The notes beneath the pieces are model-generated. The model was given only the letters and a program-made list of their open reading frames with translations. It made no database searches and was not told the origin of the DNA. Positions 16,701 through 22,603 of a stretch of DNA of 22,603 bases are shown here, piece by piece. Position 1 is the first letter of the stretch, and every line of letters starts with the position of its first letter. Source of the DNA: Bacteroidota bacterium (lineage in GTDB: Bacteria > Bacteroidota > Bacteroidia > Flavobacteriales > Crocinitomicaceae); the NCBI GenBank assembly GCA_029558435.1, contig JAKQEZ010000232.1:1-22603 (forward strand). Direction: 5' to 3'. Made by a program: the position numbers and the translations under genes.

Positions 16701-16970
16701 TGCAATGAAAATGAATTTACTCTTATCAAAGTTGAGTTCCTTTATAATTGGATAGATGAATTCATTAGCAACGACTTCGTAAAAATCTTCACCGTCTTTA
16801 AAACTTGAACCGCCCTTATCAACTAAATCACCTGTCAATACTATCAAATCAATTGGCTTATCTTTATGCCAATTTTTCAAGTCTTTAATCAACGCAGTTA
16901 AATAGAACTGTTTCAAAGAACTTAATGTGTCCTTTGATAAATGTAAATCACTTAAATGTACTATTCTCAT
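13791..16970 (-). CDS. Metallophosphoesterase-STAND/NACHT-like NTPase fusion
   Basis: 1059 residues from the preferred ATG at 16970, which begins the phosphoesterase motif directly (MRIVHLSDLHLS). An ATG 15 codons upstream would overlap the hsdMS end. Residues 1-290 are a calcineurin-like phosphoesterase with all metal-binding motifs: D8 and H10, GD 47-48, GNHD 91-94, HH 218-219, GHTH 247-250. Residues about 390-560 are a P-loop NTPase: Walker A GDKETGKST (418-426), Walker B LLILIDN (484-490), then KIIVTT (515-520), like sensor 1. A winged-helix-like segment (IRFRYDAFFKFFLSL) and a long helical C-terminus follow, as in STAND proteins whose C-terminus senses a trigger. It is the last gene of the hsdR-hsdMS operon, 11 bases after hsdMS. 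Likely role: defence effector cleaving a phosphodiester (nucleic acid or nucleotide) on activation. Substrate and trigger are unknown. Confidence 0.85.
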   Translation of the reverse strand: MRIVHLSDLHLSKDTLSSLKQFYLTALIKDLKNWHKDKPIDLIVLTGDLVDKGGSSFKDGEDFYEVVANEFIYPIIKELNFDKSKFIFIAGNHDIVESKIEDLTEIGMLGNFNNIERVNKYIDDYKSTNHSGIERIKAFNEFEQKFYAGNSDCYLSNFESCFVADINGEKVGIGSFNSAWRCSTKLPHDKLLIGTKQILNANDFFNANKTSINIALIHHPTELISEIERNELTSFLHVNKFHVLLCGHTHKGDNLHCFGTRNKLFTSVAKTAFSNPREKIDTFKAGYSILDFDRTQTGDLNITCNFRKYIHDRIEFDKDVDTAPNGENTAELKISSNSEEFNKYLILTDKTCKAKQEIMNNSLVIHGTDSIAPRNINELFVLPKLTEKPILLNDIDDELALINLHEVLNYDKNILIVGDKETGKSTLLNKIFIEASNSYTNYQVIPVEIDFSELKKKDIKPLVRAFLNEPGHEEVEEMLKSGKLLILIDNYIENEEHVHAVNRLKKFIDEYPINKIIVTTATDLDTLLTAENTIFAKKSGEDEIKEFKPIFIGSVGVKEFKELAIKWFKRKDPEWIQNNLEKLIKVFEILRIPRTFFSVSLFLWIIEKQENFKPVNKANLVQQFLTFILEGLKLDNAKAGSYNFDKKMELLTELALKMHKSGEEGNNLALSESDAVKCIQENFDLNQLKRLSAIEKLQEFIDKGILKKELHNNCIRFRYDAFFKFFLSLNIGKDEEFKEEVYSDDKFLSFIDELDYHTGRTRDDFDTLDFSMKKLQEAYQEIDSFINQNVDRYFPNESFILKHINPSNFITETRNNKLTDDEIEEALGTQLEMLPVNDSIKAKKNVDYKKKFYHVLELAARVLKNCENIKNPNYVNESLDIIINKGAKYGIYLQSIIAHNLANKKDDELPLPPEFFITIAPIINQLMLLSWLGTEFLETPLETKIKNYIKQDRNDISQYELYLTGFIYSDMKLKDYVQYIDKVIDKVDNKFILELCFLKVFLYYMFRPMNSSLLPLFEKQLAELLVKSRGIHKKKAKKYVEEVLRKKKEEAMTQLKIDF

Positions 16971-16981
16971 TTTTATGTCTT

Positions 16982-19483
16982 TTAAACCGTTTCTACTTCC
17001 TCCTTCACACCCCAAACCTCACTGATTTTGTCTTTTATTTTTTGCTCAAAGATTTCAATAAGCCGCTTGTTGGCGTTTACCAATTTCATTTCTTCTTCTA
17101 TAGCTTCCACAATATTTTGCTGTTCACTTTTTGATGGTAATGGGATTTTAATTTCTCTTACATAATCTCTTGTTACACCTTTAACAGTTGCACCGTGTCC
17201 GTCTTTTTCGATTTTATCTGCAATAGAAAGTAGGTAGAAGTATGCGTAGTATTTGTTTATCTGTTCTTCATCAAATAGAAGTGCTGTCAAGTCCTGATTC
17301 AATGCCATTGGCTTTTTAACGAATGCCATTTTTCCTAATGATACTCTTGTAACTAAGACCAAAGTTTCTTTAGGAATTATACTTGTTGAGCATTCTTTGA
17401 CTGCTTTTTCAGTAATTTTTCTGATTGAATTTTCTATATACATTGGGCTACTTGCAAAATCTGAACAAGTTATCCAATCAATTTTTCCGTTTTCCCAATA
17501 ACTTGAATTATCTTTTGAAGGCGTACTACCTCCAACAAGTTTTGCAAGTGAACCCAACTCCACCATTTCCCAATCAGGGTCTATTTTGATGGTGGGTTTG
17601 TAGGTATTTACAATTTGTTTGGCTCCGTCTATTATTTTTTGGTACCCTTCTATTTCGGCTACTATTTGTTGTTGGATTTCAAGCGGTGGGAGTGGGATTT
17701 CAAAATCTTTGATGATTTGTTGAGAAATATTTGGTTGACCTCCACCTGTTGAAAGTTCTACAAAAGCTTTTGTTTGTTGCTTAAGCACCCAAAACAAATA
17801 TTCGGGAATTACTTTATCATTTGGGTAAATAGCACAAACAGCCTGATTGGTAGTTGCTTCAAATTTTAAAATACCAACTTGTCCTGCTGTAGCTCCATAC
17901 ATCGCAACAAGTACAGAGTTTACAGGGAATAGTTTTGCTGATGAGTTTTTTAGCCCTTCTTCTGTGATAAATTCCTCTGATTTATAGATATAACCTTGTG
18001 CAACTTCTCCGCTTTTAAGCCAAGGAATATTGCCATTCTCATAATATTCAGGTTTGTTTCTAAGTGGCGTTCCTCCAGATGATGTTTTGAAAACATCGCC
18101 AATCTTTACTAATTCAAATTCTGTTTGAGCTTTAACATTCTCTACATATCTTTCACCACTAAGAACAATATCTTTATTAGCTAAAACAACCTCCTTATTA
18201 ACCAAAAGTGCCATTGCGGGCAAATCCTCAAAAACTTCATCATTACTCAAACATTCTTTGTATGCTTCCAATGTTTGCAAAGCCAAGGGCAAATCGTTTT
18301 TGTCAATTTCTCTGCGTTGTGCACCAAGGTCAAAACCATCGTTTTCAATTTTCAAAAACAAAATTTGTTGGCTTACCTTCGCTAATTTCTTGTCAAGAAT
18401 TAGAATTGATGTCTTTACACCACTATAAGGATTAAAGCAACCTGCGGGCAAACTAATCACGGCTATCAAACTATCCTGCACCAACATTTTCCGCAATTGC
18501 TTGTAAGCGGTTTGGCTGGTGGCTACAATTCCGTTGGGTACTACAATTCCTGCTCGTCCGTTGCTGTTTAAATGTTCGGCAATGTAATCGGTAAACAATA
18601 CTTCGGCTTTGTTGGCTTGTACGCCAAATTTCTTGTGTGGTCGTATGCCACCTTTTGGCGTCATAAATGGTGGGTTTGCCAATATCACATCAAAAGTTTC
18701 CTGCCAACGGTCTTCACTGCTCAATGTGTCGTATTCGTGAATTTGTGGTGTGGAAAAACCGTGTAAATACATATTGGCTAAACTCAACCGCACCATATCG
18801 GGGCTGATGTCATACCCCACAAAATTGGTAGCGAGTTTTTTTCTATCGTCTGGTTTCAGTTTGTCGCCTAATCGCTTTTCGGTGTTTTGGTTTAATATGT
18901 GTTTGTAAGCACTCAACAAGAAACCAGCCGTTCCGCAGGCAGGGTCAAGCACGGTTTCGTTTTTCTGTGGGTTTACACAAGCCGTTACAAAATCAATAAT
19001 GTGTCGGGGCGTTCTGAACTGTCCTGCATCGCCTTGGCTTCCCATTACACTCAACAGGTATTCAAACGCATCGCCCAATTTTTCACTATGGCTGTATTCA
19101 AACTCATTGATGTGTTTTAAAAAAAGTTTCAGCGTGGCAGGGTCACGGTAGGGCAGGTAAGCATTTTTGAAAATGTTTCGGAACAGTTCGGGAATATTCG
19201 GGTTGGTGTTCAGTTTTTCCAATGCTTCACTATAAAGCGAAAGCATATCCTGTCCACTCAATGATGGGTCAAATAATTTACGCCAACCGTATTTGGCATA
19301 TTCGCCTGTAAAGAATTTGGCTTTGCCTTTGAATTTCTCTACGGCTTCCTTATCCATATCGTCCATAAACTTATAGATAAGAGCCAGTGTAATTTGCTCG
19401 ATTTGGCTTTTAGGGTCGGGCACCTTTCCTACCAGCACATCACGGCAATCGTCAATATTTTTCTTTGTTATGTTATCAAGCAT
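16982..19483 (-). CDS. hsdMS: Fused type I restriction-modification methylase and specificity protein (HsdM-HsdS)
   Basis: 833 residues. Residues about 1-440 are a type I N6-adenine methyltransferase: N-terminal helical domain, QFRTPR near 155-160, SAM motif I LDPACGTAGF (179-188) and catalytic motif IV NPPF (270-273). From about 455 the chain continues into a complete HsdS: target-recognition domain 1 (IGDVFKTSSGGTP, 461-473), a conserved helix (PLPPLEIQQQIVAEIEGYQKII, from about 597), domain 2 (LGSLAKLVGGSTPSK, 643-657) and a closing helix near PLPSKSEQQNIVEAIEE. In most type I systems M and S are separate, so this fusion is unusual but known. Two distinct recognition domains imply a bipartite target that cannot be read from sequence. 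The start at 19483 lies 3 bases after hsdR. Confidence 0.9.
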   Translation of the reverse strand: MLDNITKKNIDDCRDVLVGKVPDPKSQIEQITLALIYKFMDDMDKEAVEKFKGKAKFFTGEYAKYGWRKLFDPSLSGQDMLSLYSEALEKLNTNPNIPELFRNIFKNAYLPYRDPATLKLFLKHINEFEYSHSEKLGDAFEYLLSVMGSQGDAGQFRTPRHIIDFVTACVNPQKNETVLDPACGTAGFLLSAYKHILNQNTEKRLGDKLKPDDRKKLATNFVGYDISPDMVRLSLANMYLHGFSTPQIHEYDTLSSEDRWQETFDVILANPPFMTPKGGIRPHKKFGVQANKAEVLFTDYIAEHLNSNGRAGIVVPNGIVATSQTAYKQLRKMLVQDSLIAVISLPAGCFNPYSGVKTSILILDKKLAKVSQQILFLKIENDGFDLGAQRREIDKNDLPLALQTLEAYKECLSNDEVFEDLPAMALLVNKEVVLANKDIVLSGERYVENVKAQTEFELVKIGDVFKTSSGGTPLRNKPEYYENGNIPWLKSGEVAQGYIYKSEEFITEEGLKNSSAKLFPVNSVLVAMYGATAGQVGILKFEATTNQAVCAIYPNDKVIPEYLFWVLKQQTKAFVELSTGGGQPNISQQIIKDFEIPLPPLEIQQQIVAEIEGYQKIIDGAKQIVNTYKPTIKIDPDWEMVELGSLAKLVGGSTPSKDNSSYWENGKIDWITCSDFASSPMYIENSIRKITEKAVKECSTSIIPKETLVLVTRVSLGKMAFVKKPMALNQDLTALLFDEEQINKYYAYFYLLSIADKIEKDGHGATVKGVTRDYVREIKIPLPSKSEQQNIVEAIEEEMKLVNANKRLIEIFEQKIKDKISEVWGVKEEVETV

Positions 19484-19486
19484 TGT

Positions 19487-22045
19487 TTAGGCAGATAAAA
19501 ATTTATTCAACGGAACGTAGGTTTTAACATAGTAGGGCAGTTTGCTTTTCATTTCATCCGGCACACGGTTAAAATCATCCACGTTAAACGTTGGGTTGTG
19601 ATACAATTCTGTAAATTCTTGTTGGTCTATTATTTCTCTTACAGTTGGGTCGGTGATGTAAGCGTAAAAGAAATAGCGTAAACCTTGCAAATCGTTGATG
19701 TCGGAAACATTGTTGGTGCTGAGGAATTTTTCAAATTCGTCACTCAGCAAATCGTCCTTTCCTTTTATTTGATTTCCAAAATAAATTAGTTCCAATAATT
19801 CACGCCAACCAATTTTGCGGTCAATCTTCAATGACCTGCGAAGCTTTTCCAAATCAAAATATTCTTCGGGTTTGTTGTCGTATTTCTCTTTGGCTCTTGC
19901 TGTGGCAATTTCCACATCACCCGCTTCCATCAGTTGTTTTATTTCTTCATCGGTTTTTACCTTCTCCTCAAACTGCTGGAAAAACATTCGGTCAACTTTC
20001 ATTCCTGTAAAGTCAACTTGTTGTTCGTTCCAAGTGGCAATTTTGTCGTTCTCCTTGTATTCGTAACCGTCACGCTTTGGTTTTAACGTATTGTCATCAA
20101 CTGTTGGAATGTCATCGCCTTGCTCAAAGTTCTTTGGTAGTTTCAATACTTGGTCGTACTGATATTTTTCTTCAAAGTATTCGCAAGTGGCAAAGAAGTC
20201 AAAGAGTTTGAAAGTGGTTTTATCAATAGAAATGGTTTCTTCTTCTCCAAGTTCATTTTTGAATTTATGCTCAAATGTGTGAACACGGGTTCCACGTCCT
20301 TTTATCTGAATAAATTCTGTCGGAGAAAATATTGGTCGCATTAAAGCCAAGTTCAAAATATTGGGGCAATCCCAACCTGTGGTCATCATTCCAACCGTTA
20401 CACAAACTCTTGCTTTACTGGTTTTGTATGATTCTAAAATTTCATTTCCTTTAGCAAAATTGCTAAAGCCCAACAATTTGTCGTTGCTGTAATCAACGGT
20501 CATTTGCTGACTGTTCTGCACATTTGAAGTTACCTGAACAGCAAAGTCGCTTTGATACTTTCCAGGGAAATATTGGTGTGCATACTCATTAAGCAATTGA
20601 GCCAATTTTGCAGCGTGATTTTGCGAAACGGCAAAAACCAAACTCTTTCCAAATTCGCCTGTAATTGGGTCTTTCAGTCCGTTTTCAATGAATGTTTTGC
20701 AAAACACTCGGTTGGTTTCATCACTAAAAAATTTCCGTTCAAAGTGATTCTGCTTATATTTCACTTCTTCCAAAATATCTTCTTGCTCGCTGGTGGCTAC
20801 TGTTACCATTACGCCATAACCTTGCTCGGAAAGTAGTTTTGTAGTTACATCCGTTCTTGCATCAACTACAATCGGCTGTCGCAAATAGCCGTCTTTAGCA
20901 CCGTCCACAAGCGTATAACGATAAGTTGGAATGCCACTCTCACAACCGAAGGTTGTGTAAGTGTCAAGCAACATTCTTCGTTCTAATTCTCTTGGGTCTT
21001 CAATGTTTTCGGTGTCAAGATGTTTTAAATAGTCCTTTGGTGTGGCTGTTAAACCTAATTTGTAACCTAAGAAATATTCAAACAATGCTCGGCTGTTACC
21101 ACCTCCTAACAATCGGTGCGATTCGTCTGAAATGACTAAATCAAAGTCTGTCGGTGAAAACAGTTTTTTGTATTTGTTATTCACCATCAATGATTGAATG
21201 GTGGTAACAACAATTTCCGCTTTTCTCCAATCGTTCCGTTTTTCTTTGTAAACAACCGTTGTCAGGTCATTTTTCAAATAGTTTGTAAAATCTTTTCTTG
21301 CTTGTTCTTCCAATTCCAAACGGTCAACCAAAAACAAAACCCGTCTTGCGTTGCCGGTTCTGTAAAACAGTTTGATGATGGCAGCAGATGTAAGCGTTTT
21401 TCCTGTTCCTGTTGCCATTTCAAGCAAGAAACGTTTTTTACCCTCGCTTACCGCTTTCTGAACTGCTTGAACTGCTTCAACTTGATAATATCTTAGGAAA
21501 CGAAGTTTTAAATTAAAAATTAAGTCCTTCTTTTTCTGTTCGTCTTGAAACTCTGGTATTTGTTTGTAGTTCGGAAGTTGAGTCAATACAACATAGTCTG
21601 CATTTACTTCTTCACAAACTAATTTGTTCGGGTCGGGATTGAACTCATAGTATTGTTTAATGGATTCCAGTGTCGGGAAAACCTGAATTTGTTCAGGATT
21701 TCCAGTTTCAATGTTCCATAAATAATGAAGTGTCCCGTTGGATAGAATTACAAACTTTACTTTTTGAGATTTTGCGTAATTTCTTGCTTGCTCTTTCCCA
21801 ACAAGCGGATTTAAGCTTTCCTTTTTCGCTTCTAAAACCAATACGGGATTTTGGTTCTCGTCAACCAGTAAAAAGTCAATGTACCCGTTTTTAGAATGTT
21901 CAAAGTCCTCACCCAAATCATCCATTTTGATGGAAGATTCAAGTTTGATGGTCGCTTTACCTTTGTCAGTGTCAAAGAAACGCCAGCCTGCTTCTTCAAG
22001 CAGTTTGTTAATCTTAATTCTTGCCTTTGCTTCTTTTTCAGCCAT
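19487..22045 (-). CDS. hsdR: Type I restriction enzyme R subunit (HsdR)
   Basis: 852 residues, at the short end for HsdR. The N-terminal nuclease domain has D57 (GYIDFLL) and E72-x-K74 (VLEAKKE), the D...ExK site. The translocase follows: Gln188 in RYYQVEAV, Walker A ATGTGKT (211-217), DESH box (307-310), GLTATP (331-336), and motif VI near QIKGRGTR. A helical C-terminal domain for binding the methylase complex closes it. It cuts DNA after ATP-driven translocation once HsdMS finds an unmethylated site. First gene of the operon; the leader of about 330 bases holds repeat copy 2 and other hairpins, which may affect its expression. All catalytic motifs are present, so it should be active. Confidence 0.92.
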   Translation of the reverse strand: MAEKEAKARIKINKLLEEAGWRFFDTDKGKATIKLESSIKMDDLGEDFEHSKNGYIDFLLVDENQNPVLVLEAKKESLNPLVGKEQARNYAKSQKVKFVILSNGTLHYLWNIETGNPEQIQVFPTLESIKQYYEFNPDPNKLVCEEVNADYVVLTQLPNYKQIPEFQDEQKKKDLIFNLKLRFLRYYQVEAVQAVQKAVSEGKKRFLLEMATGTGKTLTSAAIIKLFYRTGNARRVLFLVDRLELEEQARKDFTNYLKNDLTTVVYKEKRNDWRKAEIVVTTIQSLMVNNKYKKLFSPTDFDLVISDESHRLLGGGNSRALFEYFLGYKLGLTATPKDYLKHLDTENIEDPRELERRMLLDTYTTFGCESGIPTYRYTLVDGAKDGYLRQPIVVDARTDVTTKLLSEQGYGVMVTVATSEQEDILEEVKYKQNHFERKFFSDETNRVFCKTFIENGLKDPITGEFGKSLVFAVSQNHAAKLAQLLNEYAHQYFPGKYQSDFAVQVTSNVQNSQQMTVDYSNDKLLGFSNFAKGNEILESYKTSKARVCVTVGMMTTGWDCPNILNLALMRPIFSPTEFIQIKGRGTRVHTFEHKFKNELGEEETISIDKTTFKLFDFFATCEYFEEKYQYDQVLKLPKNFEQGDDIPTVDDNTLKPKRDGYEYKENDKIATWNEQQVDFTGMKVDRMFFQQFEEKVKTDEEIKQLMEAGDVEIATARAKEKYDNKPEEYFDLEKLRRSLKIDRKIGWRELLELIYFGNQIKGKDDLLSDEFEKFLSTNNVSDINDLQGLRYFFYAYITDPTVREIIDQQEFTELYHNPTFNVDDFNRVPDEMKSKLPYYVKTYVPLNKFLSA

Positions 22046-22118
22046 TTAGTTCAATACAAATTTTAGTCGGTTAAAATACGATTTTTCACCCTTATTGTCC
22101 GTCTTTGGCGGGTGGGTG

Positions 22119-22181
22119 AATTGGCTCTTTTGCAAGCTTGGGTTTGTGCGGTGGCTTGTGCGGCTTGCAAATGTGCCAATT
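22119..22181. repeat. 52-bp island repeat, copy 2, inside a longer hairpin
   Basis: The core 22125-22176 matches copy 1 at 49 of 52 bases. The 9-bp stem is TTTGCAAGC (22129-22137) with GCTTGCAAA (22163-22171). An outer stem adds AATTGGC (22119-22125) with GCCAATT (22175-22181). It is 74 bases upstream of hsdR. Confidence 0.8.
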
Positions 22182-22241
22182 GTGCGGTGGCTGAATTTCA
22201 AAATTTTTTGTGCGGTGGGAAAAAAATAAAAAACATTGGGT

Positions 22242-22271
22242 CGGACAGCGTGTCGGTTTAGATGCTGTCCG
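22242..22271. repeat. Perfect 8-bp hairpin
   Basis: CGGACAGC (22242-22249) and GCTGTCCG (22264-22271) with a 14-base loop. It lies about 200 bases upstream of hsdR. No T-run follows on the minus strand, so a terminator is not indicated. Confidence 0.45.
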
Positions 22272-22373
22272 TTTGAAATATCGTTTCTATGTCTTTGGTC
22301 ACCTGTCAAAATAGTTTGCTTTCTGTTAGTTTATAGTCGTCTGTTTGTCGTTTTGGTGTCGTCCTTTACACTT

Positions 22374-22412
22374 GCTGCCAACATCTGCATTCACGCAACT
22401 ATTGCGTTAAGC
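22374..22412 (-). repeat. attC-like hairpin site D
   Basis: Minus strand: GCTTAAC (22412-22406, which fits RYYYAAC), stem ACGCAA-TAG-TTGCGT (22407-22393), then TGTTGGCAGC (22383-22374). It marks the upstream edge of the restriction island. It is shorter than sites B and E. Confidence 0.4.
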
Positions 22413-22603
22413 TGCTTATAGAGGAGTAGGTATAGATTCAGATAATACAAACATATTTATATAGTTAGGATTTATGATCATGACAATCATGCGTAATTTA
22501 GTTGTATTAACGCAATGCGTAATTTGGGCAGAATGACGAAATTTAGATGGATTCTTCATTATATTTCTATTTGATCGATGGGACTGAAAGATCTGTGTGG
22601 GTG

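Larger units (their letters stand above)
13426..22383 (-). mobile_element. Cassette-like unit 2 (restriction-phosphoesterase island plus site B)
   Basis: On the minus strand the island opens with TGTTGGCAGCAAGTGT (from 22383) and closes with the inverse of TGTTGGCAGCTGGTGT (13543 onward), followed by the site B stem. It contains the three-gene operon and two copies of a 52-bp repeat. At about 9 kb it is far larger than a normal integron cassette, so another type of mobile unit is possible. Confidence 0.4.
22046..22603. other. Gene-free leader upstream of hsdR and right edge
   Basis: No gene can be supported in these 558 bases. They hold repeat copy 2, the CGGACAGC hairpin, site D and, near the edge, an 11-bp direct repeat ATGCGTAATTT at 22489-22499 and 22515-22525. 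A possible hsdR -7 box (TAAAATTTG on the minus strand, just before the start) departs from consensus by one extra base. Confidence 0.5.

Noticed and set aside
16925..22421. Numerous plus-strand open frames opposite hsdR, hsdMS and the phosphoesterase gene
   Set aside because: They are antisense shadows of long genes with complete catalytic motifs.
1..22603. CRISPR array, tRNA or rRNA genes
   Set aside because: No regularly spaced short repeats were seen, and no cloverleaf-like or conserved rRNA stretch was recognised by eye.

Overview
The window looks like chromosomal DNA of a member of the Bacteroidota. The evidence is Bacteroidetes-type -7 boxes (TAnnTTTG) in the 2.7 kb divergent promoter, loose lipoboxes ending in SC, few Shine-Dalgarno sequences, and gene families common in that phylum (two-component-regulator-type propeller lipoproteins, a di-haem cytochrome c, DUF1801, BtrH_N proteins). 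No species can be named from the sequence alone.

Region 1 (1-3424) reads like ordinary chromosome. It holds the start of a secreted or membrane protein running off the left edge, a membrane-anchored di-haem cytochrome c, a Crp/Fnr-family regulator, and a cupin gene divergent from a TetR-family regulator. The two divergent genes share an intergenic region with two copies of a 15-bp palindrome, a likely TetR operator.

Region 2 (about 3600-13400) is a run of unrelated accessory genes, all on the minus strand: a broken membrane-protein gene, an ankyrin-repeat membrane protein, two paralogous beta-propeller lipoproteins, a HEAT-like protein, a BtrH_N/DUF1801 gene pair, a small broken gene, a lipoprotein, a broken CPBP-family protease and a 307-residue hypothetical protein. 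Three genes here are interrupted only by in-frame stop codons (five in total, no frameshift). The intergenic gaps contain imperfect hairpins with AAC...GTT outer ends, all oriented the same way. They resemble integron attC sites or another cassette-type recombination site. No integrase is visible.

Region 3 (about 13420-22410) is a defence island. Its compact operon is hsdR, then a fused hsdM-hsdS, then a roughly 1060-residue protein joining an intact calcineurin-like metallophosphoesterase to a P-loop STAND/NACHT-like NTPase. Gene spacings are 3 and 11 bases. The island is bracketed by inverted TGTTGGCAGC ends and carries a 52-bp repeat (49/52 identical) just inside each end, each copy able to fold into a hairpin. 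The phosphoesterase-NTPase is the best candidate for an undescribed system, possibly an effector that guards or backs up the restriction system. That role is inferred from architecture and operon position only.
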